A stretch of 64,000 bases of DNA, taken from assembly GCA_050084515.1 (NCBI GenBank), contig CM114271.1, forward strand, positions 9,672,001 through 9,736,000, written 5' to 3'. How positions within the stretch are numbered: the stretch's first letter is position 1; the number at the start of each line of letters is the position of its first letter. The stretch comes from Blasia pusilla (lineage: Eukaryota > Marchantiophyta > Marchantiopsida > Blasiales). Made by a program: the position numbers and the translations under genes. Below the pieces are notes generated by a model, which saw only the letters and a list, made by a program, of their open reading frames with translations, did no database searches and had not been told where the DNA came from. Below are positions 46,131 through 58,237 of the stretch, piece by piece.

Positions 46131-48286
46131 GGTACTTACCTAAAATAGTAAGTTCCTCAATATGGCTCCAAATGAGCCGAAACGAAGGGGAAACCTGCTA
46201 TCTCAGGTTTCAAAGGGCCACAGCAGGTCACCCTTGACCTACTGGGCGTGTCCTCCACTACTCATGAAGGCGCTCTATTAGATCCCACTAATCTATCCTA
46301 AAAGACGTGACACATTCGTACAGTCCACCAAATGAGCCAAGAGCACAACTCTTTGTACTTCCCCTCAATCGCATGCTTCCTCCACCACCCGTGTAGTTCT
46401 TCTTGGCACTCCATGGCCTGTTTCAAGGTTTTGCTATCCTTGGAGCGTTGGAGTAGAGTGACATGCTCTGTCCTCTTATTCTCCTTGATGCAAGATTTGG
46501 TGTACGGGGTCACAGACTGTTGCCAATGGAAAGCATTCGACCCGTCCCTCTCTGATTGAACCTCTCCATCCCAGAACACTTCCCTGATAGCAATCCACCC
46601 AGGTTGTGCATTGTCCGCCATGAATCCATAAATTTCCGGAGGTGGCCCTTTTTTTTTCCTTCACCACCTCCAATAGGAGTAACCAACACATCTTCAAAGT
46701 GCCAACATCTCCTGCTTTTACCTCACAGACAAATATAGTTTTGAGTCCCTTCTCCACATGGTCATAAACATGAGCACCCATGGTTAACCATCCATTCAAA
46801 ATTATGTAGCAAATATCAAAGCTTACCCAGCTGCCGTAAAGATCTTCCCCTTCCCTCATTCGATCTATAAGATCGAGGCCACTCGATGGGCTTGTCGTTG
46901 ATATTTTGAAGACATAAGCTCTCGATCCTTCGCCTACCAGGCCCATGAACTCCCATCTCTGAATAAATGGCAATCTAGAGCTGGCCTTGATTCTGGAAAT
47001 GGCATCCATTTCGGCCGGCTTTCCATCCAATACCCGTATTTGATGTAGCAAATTTTGGAAGCATTAAGGATCAGCGAGAAATGCGAGATTTTCCCAAAGT
47101 AGTTTCTCCTCAGCATCCGTGATCTCGCCCTCCCAAGGATTCCAAGCAATTGTTCTCAAATTTGTGATGTTGTTGTTAACTTGATCACTCGTTGCTTTGA
47201 TCCCGGAGAGTTTCTATGTACCTCGGCCACTTTCTTTGCCACATCCTCCTTGATGTGTCCCTGAATTACACCGGTAATAGGATGAATGTGGGAGCCAACA
47301 TGAACTGCCAGCCTTGTGTACTCGGACGTAGAAGTGAAGTCGTGCACAATAAAAAAAATTTATGCACGACACGCTCCAACGCAGAAAGGGGATGTTTGAC
47401 AATGAGGACATCGATGGCCTCCCGGCGGTATGGTCGCACCGACCTCATATGGAGTTTCTGCATTCTTAGGGGAAAATTGTGATGTATTGACTCGCCCATT
47501 GCGCTCTATATACGGGCATGTTGGACTTCTACACTCCACGGCTCCAACGCATTGGCTGCGAGAACAATCCAAGGACCATCTGGAATTGAAGCACTAGTCC
47601 GTTGAAACTTGCACCATCGATGACAATCACACTTTTTGTCCATACCCTTCAAGCATCCTCCATCTTTCTTTTGAGCAGGACCAACAAGTGGAGGCAACTA
47701 AAAAATGCAATTACCATCGTACGTGGGCGGCAACTCGTCTACAAGAATGTGCTTGAAAATTTTAAAGGGCAGAGATGACAGCAAACTATTTTCTCGATAC
47801 TCGCAAGAGAAACAAGTAGGTAGATAGAGGACCTGGTTGGTGTCCGACTGTTCCACTAAGGTTGACATCCGGTATGTCTTCAGGAAGTACAACATTATTA
47901 CGAACGTGTGAAGTTGGAGTCAATGCCGGATCTACTGAGCTTGGAGTGGAAAACGTAGAGCTAGGAAATTCCGGACCGTCTACTTGGGAAACATAGGAAT
48001 TCAGAGGCAAGCCATAAACTCTGTATTGACCATTTTTTAGAGTTAGGAGATTCCATACTTTATGGTCTGCTTTCACTGGTTGGACTGTCTCATCTACAAC
48101 GTCCTCCGTACCGTCCACCCTAACATCCTTGGAAAGAAAGATTGTTTCAATTTGGAGAAGAAATTGCACTGAAAGGAAATTTTCATCCACTGGTATGTAA
48201 GATTCACGAGCTTGCGGTCGAACTATTTTTCATTGAGGAAGGGCCGCTAGTTGACTGCCACAAGTGAGTTTCACATAATTATCCAT

Positions 48287-49722
48287 TCCCAAATGATTCC
48301 ACTGCATGGAGAATGAGAATAAGAATAAGAATGAGAATGTTTAATTTATAGTGAATAGTGATCGTTATTGTCCTGACAAAATTCGACTGACAAGATGTTG
48401 TTTGGTAGGTGAGATTGTTTGACGGAATGGATTCAATCTTGTTGCAACCTGTTGGAGTCCGACGGGTTGCAAATTTTGGGACTCAGACACGTGGGTTGCA
48501 AAGCCACAGAGTACCATCTTCTGTATGAGTCCGAGTGCAACTTGCAACCCGTCAGAGTCCGTTGGGTTGATACCCCCTGCCTGTCTGACCTGTGTGATTG
48601 GAGTCGGGATTTGCTAACATCGAGACATGAGACGTCGCATGGATTTGCTACGGCAACCCGTTGGGGCCTACGACGGGTTCGAAAAGCACCTTACCTCGCT
48701 TTCCCTTTCAGATCTCGCATTGATTTCTCTTGTCCGATGAATTGTGCAAACCAAAAGTGCAGATTTTCCGGATGGTGGGAAGTGTCCTACCTAGGGTAGA
48801 GCTTGTAACCCGTTGGAGGGAAACCGCTTGCCTCGGGACTATGCTTTGTCACATTGTTACCCGAGGACGAGGAACGCGTGCAACGCGTCAGTCTCTGAGG
48901 GGTTGCGCGGGTACCTTGCCTTGTTACTCCAAGATGGGGGAAGTGTGCAACCCGTCGACCTCCGACAAGTTGCACGGGAACCTCACCTTGCTACCCCAAA
49001 ATGGGGGAAGCGTGCAACCCGTCGGTCTCTGACGGGTTGCACGGTACCTTGCATTGTTATCCCAAGACCGAGGAAGTGTGCAACCCGTCACTCTCCAACG
49101 GGTTGCACGGGTACCTCGCATTGTTACCCCAAGACTGGGGAAACGTGCAAGCCATTGGTCTCCGACGGGTTGCTTGGATTCCTCACCTTGTTACCCGAGG
49201 ACAAGGGATCTGTGCAACTCGTCGGTCTCTCACAGGTTGCCTCAGTAACTCGCCGTGCATCCCCAAGACAAGGGAAGCGTGCAACCCATCGGAGACCGAC
49301 GGGTTGCTTGGGTTCCCACTTGCAAAGATCCATAACGGCCTACACGTCACCCTAAATACAACCCAACAATCCAATGGTCAGCTCAACGGCTCGGAAAGTA
49401 TAAAAGGCTGAGGTTTTGATCTTTTCCGTTTTTCATTTCGTGATTTCATGTGCTCTTCCTCGTAGCAGCTGACGTTACCTTTCCGCTGCCAAACTCGATT
49501 ACATCACCACTTTGCTGAAAGGTTACGACGATCCAGCAATTGACGCTTCCAGGTTTGGATTTTGGCAAGCCCATTCTCTGGAGGGTCACGACGCTTCATC
49601 ACAAAATGCTAAGAGAGTTGGGTTTGGGGTCACGGCGCTTCGTCACGAAACGCTTCGAGGGGTCTATCGTGCACACGAGCATATTAGAGAGTCGAGGAGG
49701 AAGAACTGACCCAACGTGCACC
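48287..49722. promoter_or_regulatory. Divergent spacer between B4 and A5
   Basis: B4 side: TATAAATTAA on the minus strand (48350-48341) and TTCTCA-type repeats. A5 side: CCAATGGTCA and CTCAACGGCTC (49370-49391), then TATAAAA (49399-49405). Palindromes occupy 48440-48690 and 48800-49320. About 320 bp between the A5 TATA and ATG holds two copies of GGTCACGACGCTTC-like sequence (49570-49660). Confidence 0.55.
48440..49320. repeat. Palindrome array in the B4/A5 spacer
   Basis: About thirteen copies. Those between 48877 and 49305 recur every 66 bp or so, with alternating spacers such as CACGGGTACCTCGC and TTGTTACCCCAAGAC. Confidence 0.85.
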
Positions 49723-50954
49723 ATGACGAGAAAGAAAACACAAGAAACCAAGGTAGGGAGCATCACTCCCAAGTCCATCAAGACTCATGCGTCACCATCT
49801 CCACGTCCTCGTTCGGCGAATGAGATAAGGCAACAAGAAATAGAGGAGCGGGAAAGGGAAGCAGATATGCACAGGCAAGAGATTCTAGCAAAACGTGTTC
49901 TGGAGGAGCTTGCTAAGCAAAACACCAAGGCTAAGGCATCGAAGGCCTTGAAGAAAAGAGTCGCGGACGAGAAACGCGAGAAGAAGCATCTTGACGCCTC
50001 TGTGAGGAGAGCAAAATTGGCAAAATCTCGAAGAGAAAAAGCAATCGCCATTGAAGAAAGCCTTGCCCGTCCAATAGAGAGTGTTGAGATGTACGAAATG
50101 TCTCCAATGAGGTCTGGGGACACCATGAATATAAAATAGGCTGAGGAAAACGGCCAAAGTTCAAGTGACGGACGATGAGGTCATGAGGACAACAAGTGTG
50201 GAGATGGTGGAGGTCTATGAAAGTAGGAGAAGAGACCTCGTTGTCTTTGAGCCCTGTGGAAGAAATCGACCTTTATGGGATCGATGAGTTTCCCGTGGAC
50301 TTGCCTGCTGGTGTCTTAGAGCAGTTGGCGAGCCTGGACACCGACCCAATCTTTGAGCGGGTAAGAAAAATTTGAGTTATGTGAAGGCTCATTATGCAAT
50401 TCATTGGCAAAACACTGCATGTTATTGACTTGATCCTCATTATGGCAGGTTTTTAAGAACATGGCACTGATGGAGGGCTAGAACGCCTCAAGAATTCCAC
50501 TCTGTCAATTGCGGACAATGGAGTACGTCCGCGAAATTCAGTCAGAGGAGGATATTGCAAAGCTAAAACAGTTGGCAGCGACTGCATCCTACGTCGACAA
50601 CTTCCCTCCGTTCTATGTTCAGCCTTACGATGAACATGGAACCCAAGCGCAAGTGATGGAAGAGGACTTAGAGGAGCTGGATACTTTTTGGAGGATGAGA
50701 GATCAGGAGTTCAGAAGAGCGATTGAAGGAACCAAATTTAGCAGGATGCGGAACCTTTACTTCTTCATCTAGGATGGAAACCACAAGTACATGGCATGGA
50801 CGCAGTTTGTAGAGGAGCGCCCAAATTAATTGGAGGTGCATTTTTGCGTGAAGGCAGTAGTGCTCCATCCATTTCCTCATCACATGGAAACGGTGGAAAT
50901 GGAAATACATGCGATGAATACGTAAGTTTCCTCTTCCTTAAGTTTGATTGCTTC

Positions 50955-51370
50955 AACCCATTGGAGTCAGACAGGTTGAATAATTGGAAAGCTTAAAGAT
51001 TTGAGTCTCTTGCGACCATCCTGTTTGTGGTCAATGTCATAGTCAAGCAATCCGTCGGAGTCCGACGGGTTTCCTGGTGGCCAAGGACAACATCGACAGG
51101 TGGAAAAATGAATGCATGATTTGTTTGTTCTGCAATCAGCTAGACTCTGACGAGTTGCACAACGAGAGGTAACAAATCATTGGGCATCTAAAAGCAACTC
51201 GTCAGAGTCCAACGAGTTGCTGGACTGTCCGGTATCTTTTGGATATTTTTGGCCGAAAGAAACTCGTTGGACTCCGACTGGTTGCATTTCTTCCATGTGT
51301 TACCATTTTGACCCCCATGGGTTGACAGAATTGCGACCCATTGGAGTCCGATGGGTTGCACAAACCCGAT
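50955..51370. repeat. Palindrome array in A5 intron 2
   Basis: About eight copies between exons 2 and 3. The expected acceptor reads ATGTGCAT, not GCAG, so splicing here is doubtful. Confidence 0.8.
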
Positions 51371-53469
51371 AGCCGCAGTGTTCTTACTTTGTGTTTGGAT
51401 GTGCATGGTTGTATTCGAGGGGAACATCACCCACCACTAGATCCACGATTGCGACATGGTAAATAAGGTGCTTACGACGCACCCGACAGAGTATAAGGGA
51501 TTCCTGGGCAACGGTCTGGTGAATGAGATGCTCGCAAAGGGAGCTCAAATAAAAAAGAAGACTTGGGCAAATACCTTCATTTCCCAAGATGCAGCCATCA
51601 CAATCCTATGTTGGTCCAAGATCTAGGCCGTCAAGAAGAGTGCGTCGTTGGAACTAGAGCGAAGGGAAAACGTGTATGCGTCGAAACGTGCAAAGTTTAT
51701 TTTGGCTGCTGTATCTGTAGCTACAAAGTACATTGCAAGCAAGATGCAGCGATACATTGCGATTCTCAACCACGAACTTGGCCCAAACTTTTACAAGGAG
51801 CTCAAGGCGATAATCAAGCGCCAACGGAAGAGAGACGAAGATCCACAGGGTTGGATTGGCGAGAAAGTGTCTCTGGACTGTGTGCACAGATTTGCGTTGT
51901 CTGGGATATCCAAGTTTCCGGAGAATTTGACAAATGAAAATCAGTCTCGAGGGCACTAAGGCCCAAAAGCGGGCGGCACACCATCCTCAGAAAATTTCAG
52001 ATCCAGTGATCTCCCATTGGCTACAGGAATGGTCATTCTGGGACGCATTACACCTTCTCAAGAAGTCCATGCTCGTGGGTCTTCAAGCGGAGCTGAAGAA
52101 GATTGAGCCAGTTCCAAAGGAAGCAAACCTAGAGGCTACAAAAGATTTTGAACTATGGCTTGATGACATCATAGATAAGCCCACGAAAAACCCAGGATTC
52201 AGGATGATGTTCGAGAATCACATCCTCCCTTAGGCAGACATGGATGAGGAAATAGAAGACAAAAAAATGGGATTTTGCAAAGAAGAAGCGGGATCTTCAG
52301 GACCAAGCTGCCAAGTCATCTAAAAAAAGAGCTCCCTAGCGGATGGTGTACAGGTACCTCATCAATTGTAAGAATGCAAGAACCTGGCAAAAATTATCGG
52401 CAGCTTGCAGATTGTGGGCTTCTGCGCCTGATGGAGAGGCATTCTCCATGTACGACATGAAGATGGGACAAGGCATGTCCGACTAGGAGGTTAACAATTG
52501 TCCAATCTGGTTGGACTTCAACGACCTAGAGGACATTACAGAAAAAAATCTATGCGTGGTGTATGATGCAATGGTCGCAAGTAGGGACGACATTCCAAAC
52601 TTCGTGCAACTCGAGGATTTTTGAAGGATATGCAAAGGAGCAAGCCCTCGAGACAGCAAAGTTGGTGGGCAAGGTCGTCACCACCAAAGACAAATCCACA
52701 ACGGGTTTGAGGAAGATGAGGGGATCGAGGAATTCCGAGGCGGAGTCTTCCAGAAAAGAAGCCGAGTCCTCAAGGCAAGAGGCGGAATCTTCCAAGAGAG
52801 CATGGCGAGAGGGCCGGACGAGGTCCTCATCCAAGAAAACTCCTTTGGAGTCTGAGGTAACAGAGACTCCCACAAGCCGACAGCAGACTTGAGAGAAGCG
52901 TATGGTTCGTTTGAGGGAGGAGATAAGGATGTGAAATACACTCCATCATCCTTGGGCAGACATAGGGAAACAACCACTAGGACAAATTTCCTTGTTCACT
53001 TGACTCATCTTGTCAATGAGCTGTAGAGTTTCAGTTCTCGGGAGTCGACACCTACCATTGACAAGTTGACCGTGCTGGGATGGAAACTCCTTCAAACGGG
53101 CACGCCCCCTAGACGGTGCATGGGGTTGTTGAGGAGGTGGCGGTGGACCTCCTCATTGCGGATTTTCCTTCTGGGTTTTGCTTGTGGGACAACAATCCGT
53201 CTGACACTGTCCCAGACTGGAATGTCCCGCTTTCGTACAACCAGATCGCGCTGTTGTTCTCTTTTGCCGACGCGTATTTGAGTGACAGGGGTTGTTTCTT
53301 GGTCCTCACTAGATGGAGCAAAGATGAGCTCTTCAACCTTCAGTGCGTGAAGAGGTCGCTAAAGTGGAGGACCGTGCAATCATGGATAATTAAAAATGAG
53401 TACCCACTCCGATCGGCGACCAGTCAAGTCCAAATAAGTTCTCTTATTCAACGAGTTTTGTTTAACAGA

Positions 53470-53920
53470 AATTCAACCCGTCGGGCTCCAACGAGTTGTA
53501 TATGTGCATGCAACCCATCGGATCCCAACAACTTGTGTCTGCGGTGTTGCAATCCGTTTGAAAGTGACGGGTTGCAAATTCTTAGTATCCGAGTCTCCAT
53601 AGATTGCAACCCGTCGAAACCCGACGGGTTGTAAGTAGCATTGCTTTTCCATGTTTCTATAGTGATGCAACCCGTATGAAAGCGACGGGTTGCTCTTATA
53701 TTAGGAGCTCAACTCTGAACAATTGTATCAAGTTATAAGCCAACCATCGCACTCGGAACGGTGGAGCTTCTGTCCAGCAAGATGAGCAACCTGTCGGTTT
53801 CCGATGGGTTGCTCATCTATCACGCCTATTGGCCCATTTTGGACGAGTTGGTAATTACTATGGACTAGTATGACAGGTTGAAAAGCAACCCGTCGGATCC
53901 CGACAGTCTGCACATTGTGT
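53470..53920. repeat. Palindrome array in A5 intron 3
   Basis: About eight copies, clearly the same array as A2 intron 3 (shared order and spacers such as GAGTCTCCATAGATTG). Confidence 0.8.
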
Positions 53921-54784
53921 CAGTTTATGGAGAGTATAGCAGCGGTCTACTAGCTTTTTCTTTTTGCTGACATTATTTTTTACTTGCTTGTTACAGATGG
54001 ACCACTCATTTTTCTATTGCTTTGTAAGGCCCGAGCACAACTTCCAGGTGTTCTAGATCCCGGATCCATGCTCCGATGGGTACAACTTAGATAGTCTCTA
54101 CAATTCCCCCCCCGGGAATTTACATGCAAGATGGGACCCCCTTACTTGGAGGGAGGGAAAAGTCACCTGCCTTGATGCAAACACTCATTAAGCCCTGTTC
54201 GAGGCCGGGTGACTTGGCCTTTGACTTAGTGGGCCTATCAGGGGCGAGTATCACAGGCGCTTGGCACAGTGGCAAAGGCGGATTGTGAGATGCTAGTGGG
54301 AGTATACAACTCTCCTCCAAAGCCAACAGCTCCGGTTTCAGAACCACCATTGATAGTGATACCATCGTCACTTCCTACTATTCCAAAAATCAGGAGGGCA
54401 AAGCCGAGAGTAATTCTGGACGAGCTATAGGACGATGACAAGTGAGTTTAAAGATTTATTGGACCCATCTTGACTGAAGCGTTTTGGAGTAGGGATTTAG
54501 TGCTTTCCAAGGACGGAGCACATATTGATACTGGATGGGTGTCACCTTGCAGAGCATACAATATTTACTACCGAAGAAGGCGTTGGGACTCAAATCATTT
54601 TACATGGGACCGTTATGGTGTACCTAGGGGGGGGCCAAGGCTCTCGAATTCCCCAACATTTTTGATCCCCGTCTACAATCGGCTAGAGGAGCCACTTGTA
54701 TCCCAAGACATTCCTTTTGTACAGGAACCTAGGAGAATTAGGAGTAAATTTGTAGATGACGAGGCTAAAGAAATCTTAGACTAG

Positions 54785-56124
54785 ATCAAATGTACATTTC
54801 CAAGCTTTCCTCGGATGAAATAAAGGACACGAAGTTTTTGAACCATCATGGTTTTTGTAAACTCCTGCTGAATTGTTTTTCGTTCTTGTCAATTGTGTTG
54901 GTCTATGTACTGGAGGGTGTTTATTTTGCAACTTGTCACAATATTTTAAACCCCTTGCAGGCAACTTGTCGGATTCCGACAGGTTGGCTGCTTGAGTGAT
55001 CCCACTCTTTTCTTGTTAGTCCAACTCTTCATGCATTTTGGCAGGCTTCTTCACTTTTGCCTCAATCCCCCATTTCGTCATACCATTTTTCTCTAACACA
55101 GTATTTCAGACACGTGTTGGATTCCTACTACCTGACGGATTCTCATGTCAAATTCCCAACCTATCGGATTCTCATGGGTTGTAGGGTGGAATGGAATCAC
55201 TTCTCAAGATCCTTCTTTGTTGTAGTATGCTTGCTTGCAAGGGGTGCAACCCATCGGATTCCGAAGGGTTGCAAGAGTTACAACCTGTCGGATTCCGACG
55301 GGTTGGAATGGGTGCAACCTGTCGGGTTCTGCCATTTAGGGTATGAATGAAGGGACATGGGTGCATCATTCCTTCTTTACTCCTGACAGCTATCAACCTT
55401 TTGCTTCAATTTTCCTCTCAGTCTGATCACATTTTCTTCTTGATGCATACATTTATCAATGGCTGAGAGAATGGTGGAACCAAGTTGTCAAACGCACAGC
55501 AGTCCATGGTATACTTTATGCATCCATTCATGAGCCAACATCATCCAATGCTGTCATGAAAGTCTTCGGCTACCATCAGTGATGAGTGATTTGTTCTGTT
55601 GTGGAAAACCCCCTCATGGATGAGTATTGATTGGATGGGATATTTAATGCAAGAAAAGTCAACAATCCATAATGTCAACCACATCTTCAAGGAAAATAAA
55701 CCTTAAAGGGCACAGGAGTCTATTGAGACCATAGTTAGAGTCTTTATTTGAACCTTTCATTGAGATAAAATTGCTACTTCTGGTCAAATTATCTACCGAT
55801 GGTCCTCCAACAATAATACCCCTCTGCCCGGCTTACTGTAGAGGTGGCTTAGACAAGCAATGTGAAGAAAATTGGGCTCACATTGAGAGTGATGGAAGGA
55901 TGTTTGTAGTGGTCTTATGATGTCTGGTGAAGTAACCTTCTTTTTCCAAGCGTGGAAAAAGAAGGTTACTTTAGGCCCTAATGTGGTCCACTTGCTACTC
56001 TCTTCAAAAGATTTCATGAGTTTGAAAGCAAACAAAAAATTAAAAAATGTCAAAATTTTTTGAAGAGAGGAGGCGGATTCGGACATATTTTTTGAATAGA
56101 GACTCTCCTCTCTTCCTCCAGCCC
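54785..56124 (+). other. Gene A5 3' flank and outer end of the large element
   Basis: Palindromes at 54960-54985 and 55150-55340 are followed by about 700 bp shared with A2 and no gene. The element end (about 56045-56124) reads GAAGAGAGGAGGCGG, then GACTCTCCTCTCTTCC. Gene X sequence resumes right after it at 56125, following CCTCCAG. Confidence 0.55.
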
Positions 56125-58110
56125 CCGAAGGATGGCAATATTATGTCTCTATCCTTCCTAATGGTGATCTGTATGGCTTTGGAGACCAAGATGCACCTCA
56201 CAATGGGAAGAAAGCAATTAATCCATTGGATAGATGCTCAACTACTTGTGTCCTTGGAAATCAACATGCATCTCTATCATATGTGACAAATGTCTATAAC
56301 CACTACAAAATTCATGAGCATGGCTTGAACTGGGATGATGTGAATAGGACTGATAAGAAAAATTGGGCTAGGCCTCAACGAATTGCTTCAAAGAGAGTAC
56401 AAGCTTGTTTGCAGGATATGTTTGAGAGAACGGATGTTCGCCATGACAAAAGCCTAGGGACCCAACTATATTTGGAGGCTTGTGGTAATTACATTGATAT
56501 TTTCTTCTCACGTAAGCATGACTTGAGGAGTCGTGTAGTTTAGGCATCTAAAGTGTCGTGGTTCTTTCGACTCTGGAGACTTTGGCTGAGACATGGTGAT
56601 CATTCTGTGACAGGGAGTGTAGGATATGTGCCAGAGAAGAATATGATATCAGTGCAAGCTTTCCATGATCTTGCCATTTTATTGTATTACTAATGTGTTC
56701 TTTTCGTGACAAGTATCCATACTTGCAAGTTCCATTTCACCTCCTAGGATCTAATAATTGTGAGATCTTCTTCAGCAAGGTAGGTGGAATGAGTGGCCAT
56801 GAACGGAACTATGATTTTGGGTCTTTTTTGGATAGTGCAATGGGATTGAATAGACCGGCTGGCTTGGAACTTGGACCAGAATGATTAAAGATTGGTCTGT
56901 CTCATCCAAAGCAAGATCACGTGTGGGAAACTCTCCATCAGTTAGGTATAAGATAAGATGCTCCTAACTTGTTTGACTATTCATTAATTCAGACTAATAA
57001 GATAGTAGTTCATGCCCTTAAAGAGGGTTTGGATGAAGCAAAATCAATATTGAGCAGATTGAGTATGTCTCCTAGGTCCTCTTTGCCTACAAGTCAGAGG
57101 CGATGGTGGTTGCATCCACAAGATATGGAGGCAGAGACGTGGCTTGATTCTGCTGTTATAAATGAGACAGTTGCATGTGATGACTCTGAGGATTTCGTTG
57201 AACATACACCAACAGTAGGCCCTTGCCCACCCAAGGAGTCTAGTGTTGATGAAACACAAATTGATGACCCAATGCAAAGGGATTTCAATAGTCTTGATGC
57301 TTGGGAAAGTGATGCACCAACCTTTGTTGAGTCTAGAGTGATTGGTGAGGACTTGGTTGAGGATGCAGATAACAATCCCTCCATAGAGACAAAAATATTG
57401 GGACATGAGGTAAGGCATGTATTCAGTTCAATTCTGCAAGAGTGCACAGATGGAGTTCCCCGTCAGGTTGTGCCTACTGTGATATTTGAGGGCAAAATAT
57501 ACTACAAGTCCACTTTGGTGAGTGATTGGGCCTGCAATCCTTTCATTTCTAAAAAGATAGGCTAACATGGATGTCACAGAAAACATATTACACTATAGGT
57601 AAGGTAAAAGAACCAAGTAATCTAGATTTCCCAACTTGTTATGTTGACATTGGAAGTGATGTAGCTGTTTTGTTTGAGTCTACTACACAAGTTGGACCTT
57701 CTACTAGATCAAGTAAGTCAAAGAAGAGAAAACAAAAAGACTTGGATGAGAACAGAATAGTCCCTACAAAAGAGTTTTGGTTAGGTCGCATTCTATTCAT
57801 CAAACAAAAATACGGTAGTCAATGGGGTAGATGTAGATCTCCTATTGATCTTTTGGACTGACTTGTCCCAAAAGATGGACAGACAGGCAGTGTTTGTCAG
57901 ATATTGTGCATTTGGTATCGGCGCATAGGTAAGAGCAACACCTTGTTCACATATGATGCATGTGATGGCCAATATATTGACATTTAAATGGTGATTTCAA
58001 ATGTGAGCTTATCCATGAAGCCAAGTCTTACATCCAAGACATATGAATTGGATAACGGTGATTTACAAGTGATCAATGATTACATCCGCAGCCTGTCATC
58101 TTTTGCCATG
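56125..58110 (+). pseudogene. Gene X, C-terminal half
   Basis: It opens with PPEGWQYYVSILPNGDLYGF in a frame without a start, so it is an internal part of a protein. It continues PLDRCSTTCVLGNQHASL, then KNWARPQRIASKRVQACLQD, to a TAG at 56541. In a shifted frame (56693-57565) come LGSNNCEIFFSKVGGMSGHERNYDFGSF and an acidic tail. The last part is 57571-57861, with a basic KSKKRKQKD stretch. The motif with Cys-Glu-x-Phe-Phe-Ser and a later HERN is reminiscent of the C-terminus of some transposase-derived proteins. With 29625-31515 it would make one long gene, now split by 24.6 kb. At least four stops or shifts are present. Confidence 0.5.
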
Positions 58111-58237
58111 TAATGTGCATGTTATAGTGTGAAGTCATTTTCTGAGCTTATGATAGGCTAGTTTTGGGAGGGGATAGGTTGGGGGGATGACGGCTTGGCT
58201 ATATGAGCATCATGCCCATACTGAGGTTCAATTCATC

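Larger units (their letters stand above)
42518..46312 (-). mobile_element. Ty3/Gypsy-like insertion with gag, protease and start of a C5 methyltransferase
   Basis: A 3,795-bp insertion in B4. It starts TGTCACGTC at 46312 and ends ...GACA at 42518. Both sides are flanked by CATT (42514-42517 and 46313-46316), a possible 4-bp target duplication. Minus-strand order: LTR-like region (from 46312), gag, CCHC finger, protease, methyltransferase motif I. No reverse transcriptase, integrase or 3' LTR is present, and the last coding frame runs right to the insertion edge, so the 3' part is missing. Its base composition is GC-richer than the host B gene. Confidence 0.7.
42150..48286 (-). pseudogene. Gene B copy 4: MULE-like transposase split by a retroelement
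   Basis: Start MDNYVKLTCGSHLAALPQ at 48286. Exon 1 runs to 46313, is interrupted by a 3.8 kb insertion (46312-42518), and resumes at 42517 to its GTGAGT donor at 42486. The flanks join within the codons for TVR/QWGN, the WTVRMRQWGNF stretch of B3. About 340 bp of the palindromic intron remains before the sequence meets the B3 end near 42150. Exon 2 with the SWIM finger is missing. In the core, DLYGSWVSFDIC is in frame here, which shows that the B3 shift at that point is a 1-base loss. Stops near 48230, 47820 and 47695 and a shift near 47640 inactivate it. Confidence 0.65.
49723..54784 (+). pseudogene. Gene A copy 5: ParB/methyltransferase-like, all exons present
   Basis: Start MTRKKTQETK at 49723. 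Exon 1 (to 50360) is a coiled coil with a TAG at 50137 and a shifted acidic tail. Exon 2 (50449-50921, acceptor TGGCAG, donor GTAAGT) is ParB-like with DGNHKYMAW, three stops, and H-R changed to H-K. Exon 3 (about 51405-53430) is the middle region, then a badly shifted linker, then DLLIADFPSGFCLW (motif IV, 53150). Its donor reads AATAAGT, so it has lost GT. Exon 4 (53997-54441, TTACAG acceptor) has GGREKSPALMQTLI-like motif X and motif I, shifted. The last block (54470-54784) is open (GAHIDTGWVSPCRAY to VDDEAKEILD). It diverges from B4. Confidence 0.65.

Noticed and set aside
48877-49305. CRISPR-like array (27-bp repeats, ~40-bp spacers)
   Set aside because: The repeats are full palindromes with much variation, the spacers are themselves related, no cas genes are present, and the setting is eukaryotic.
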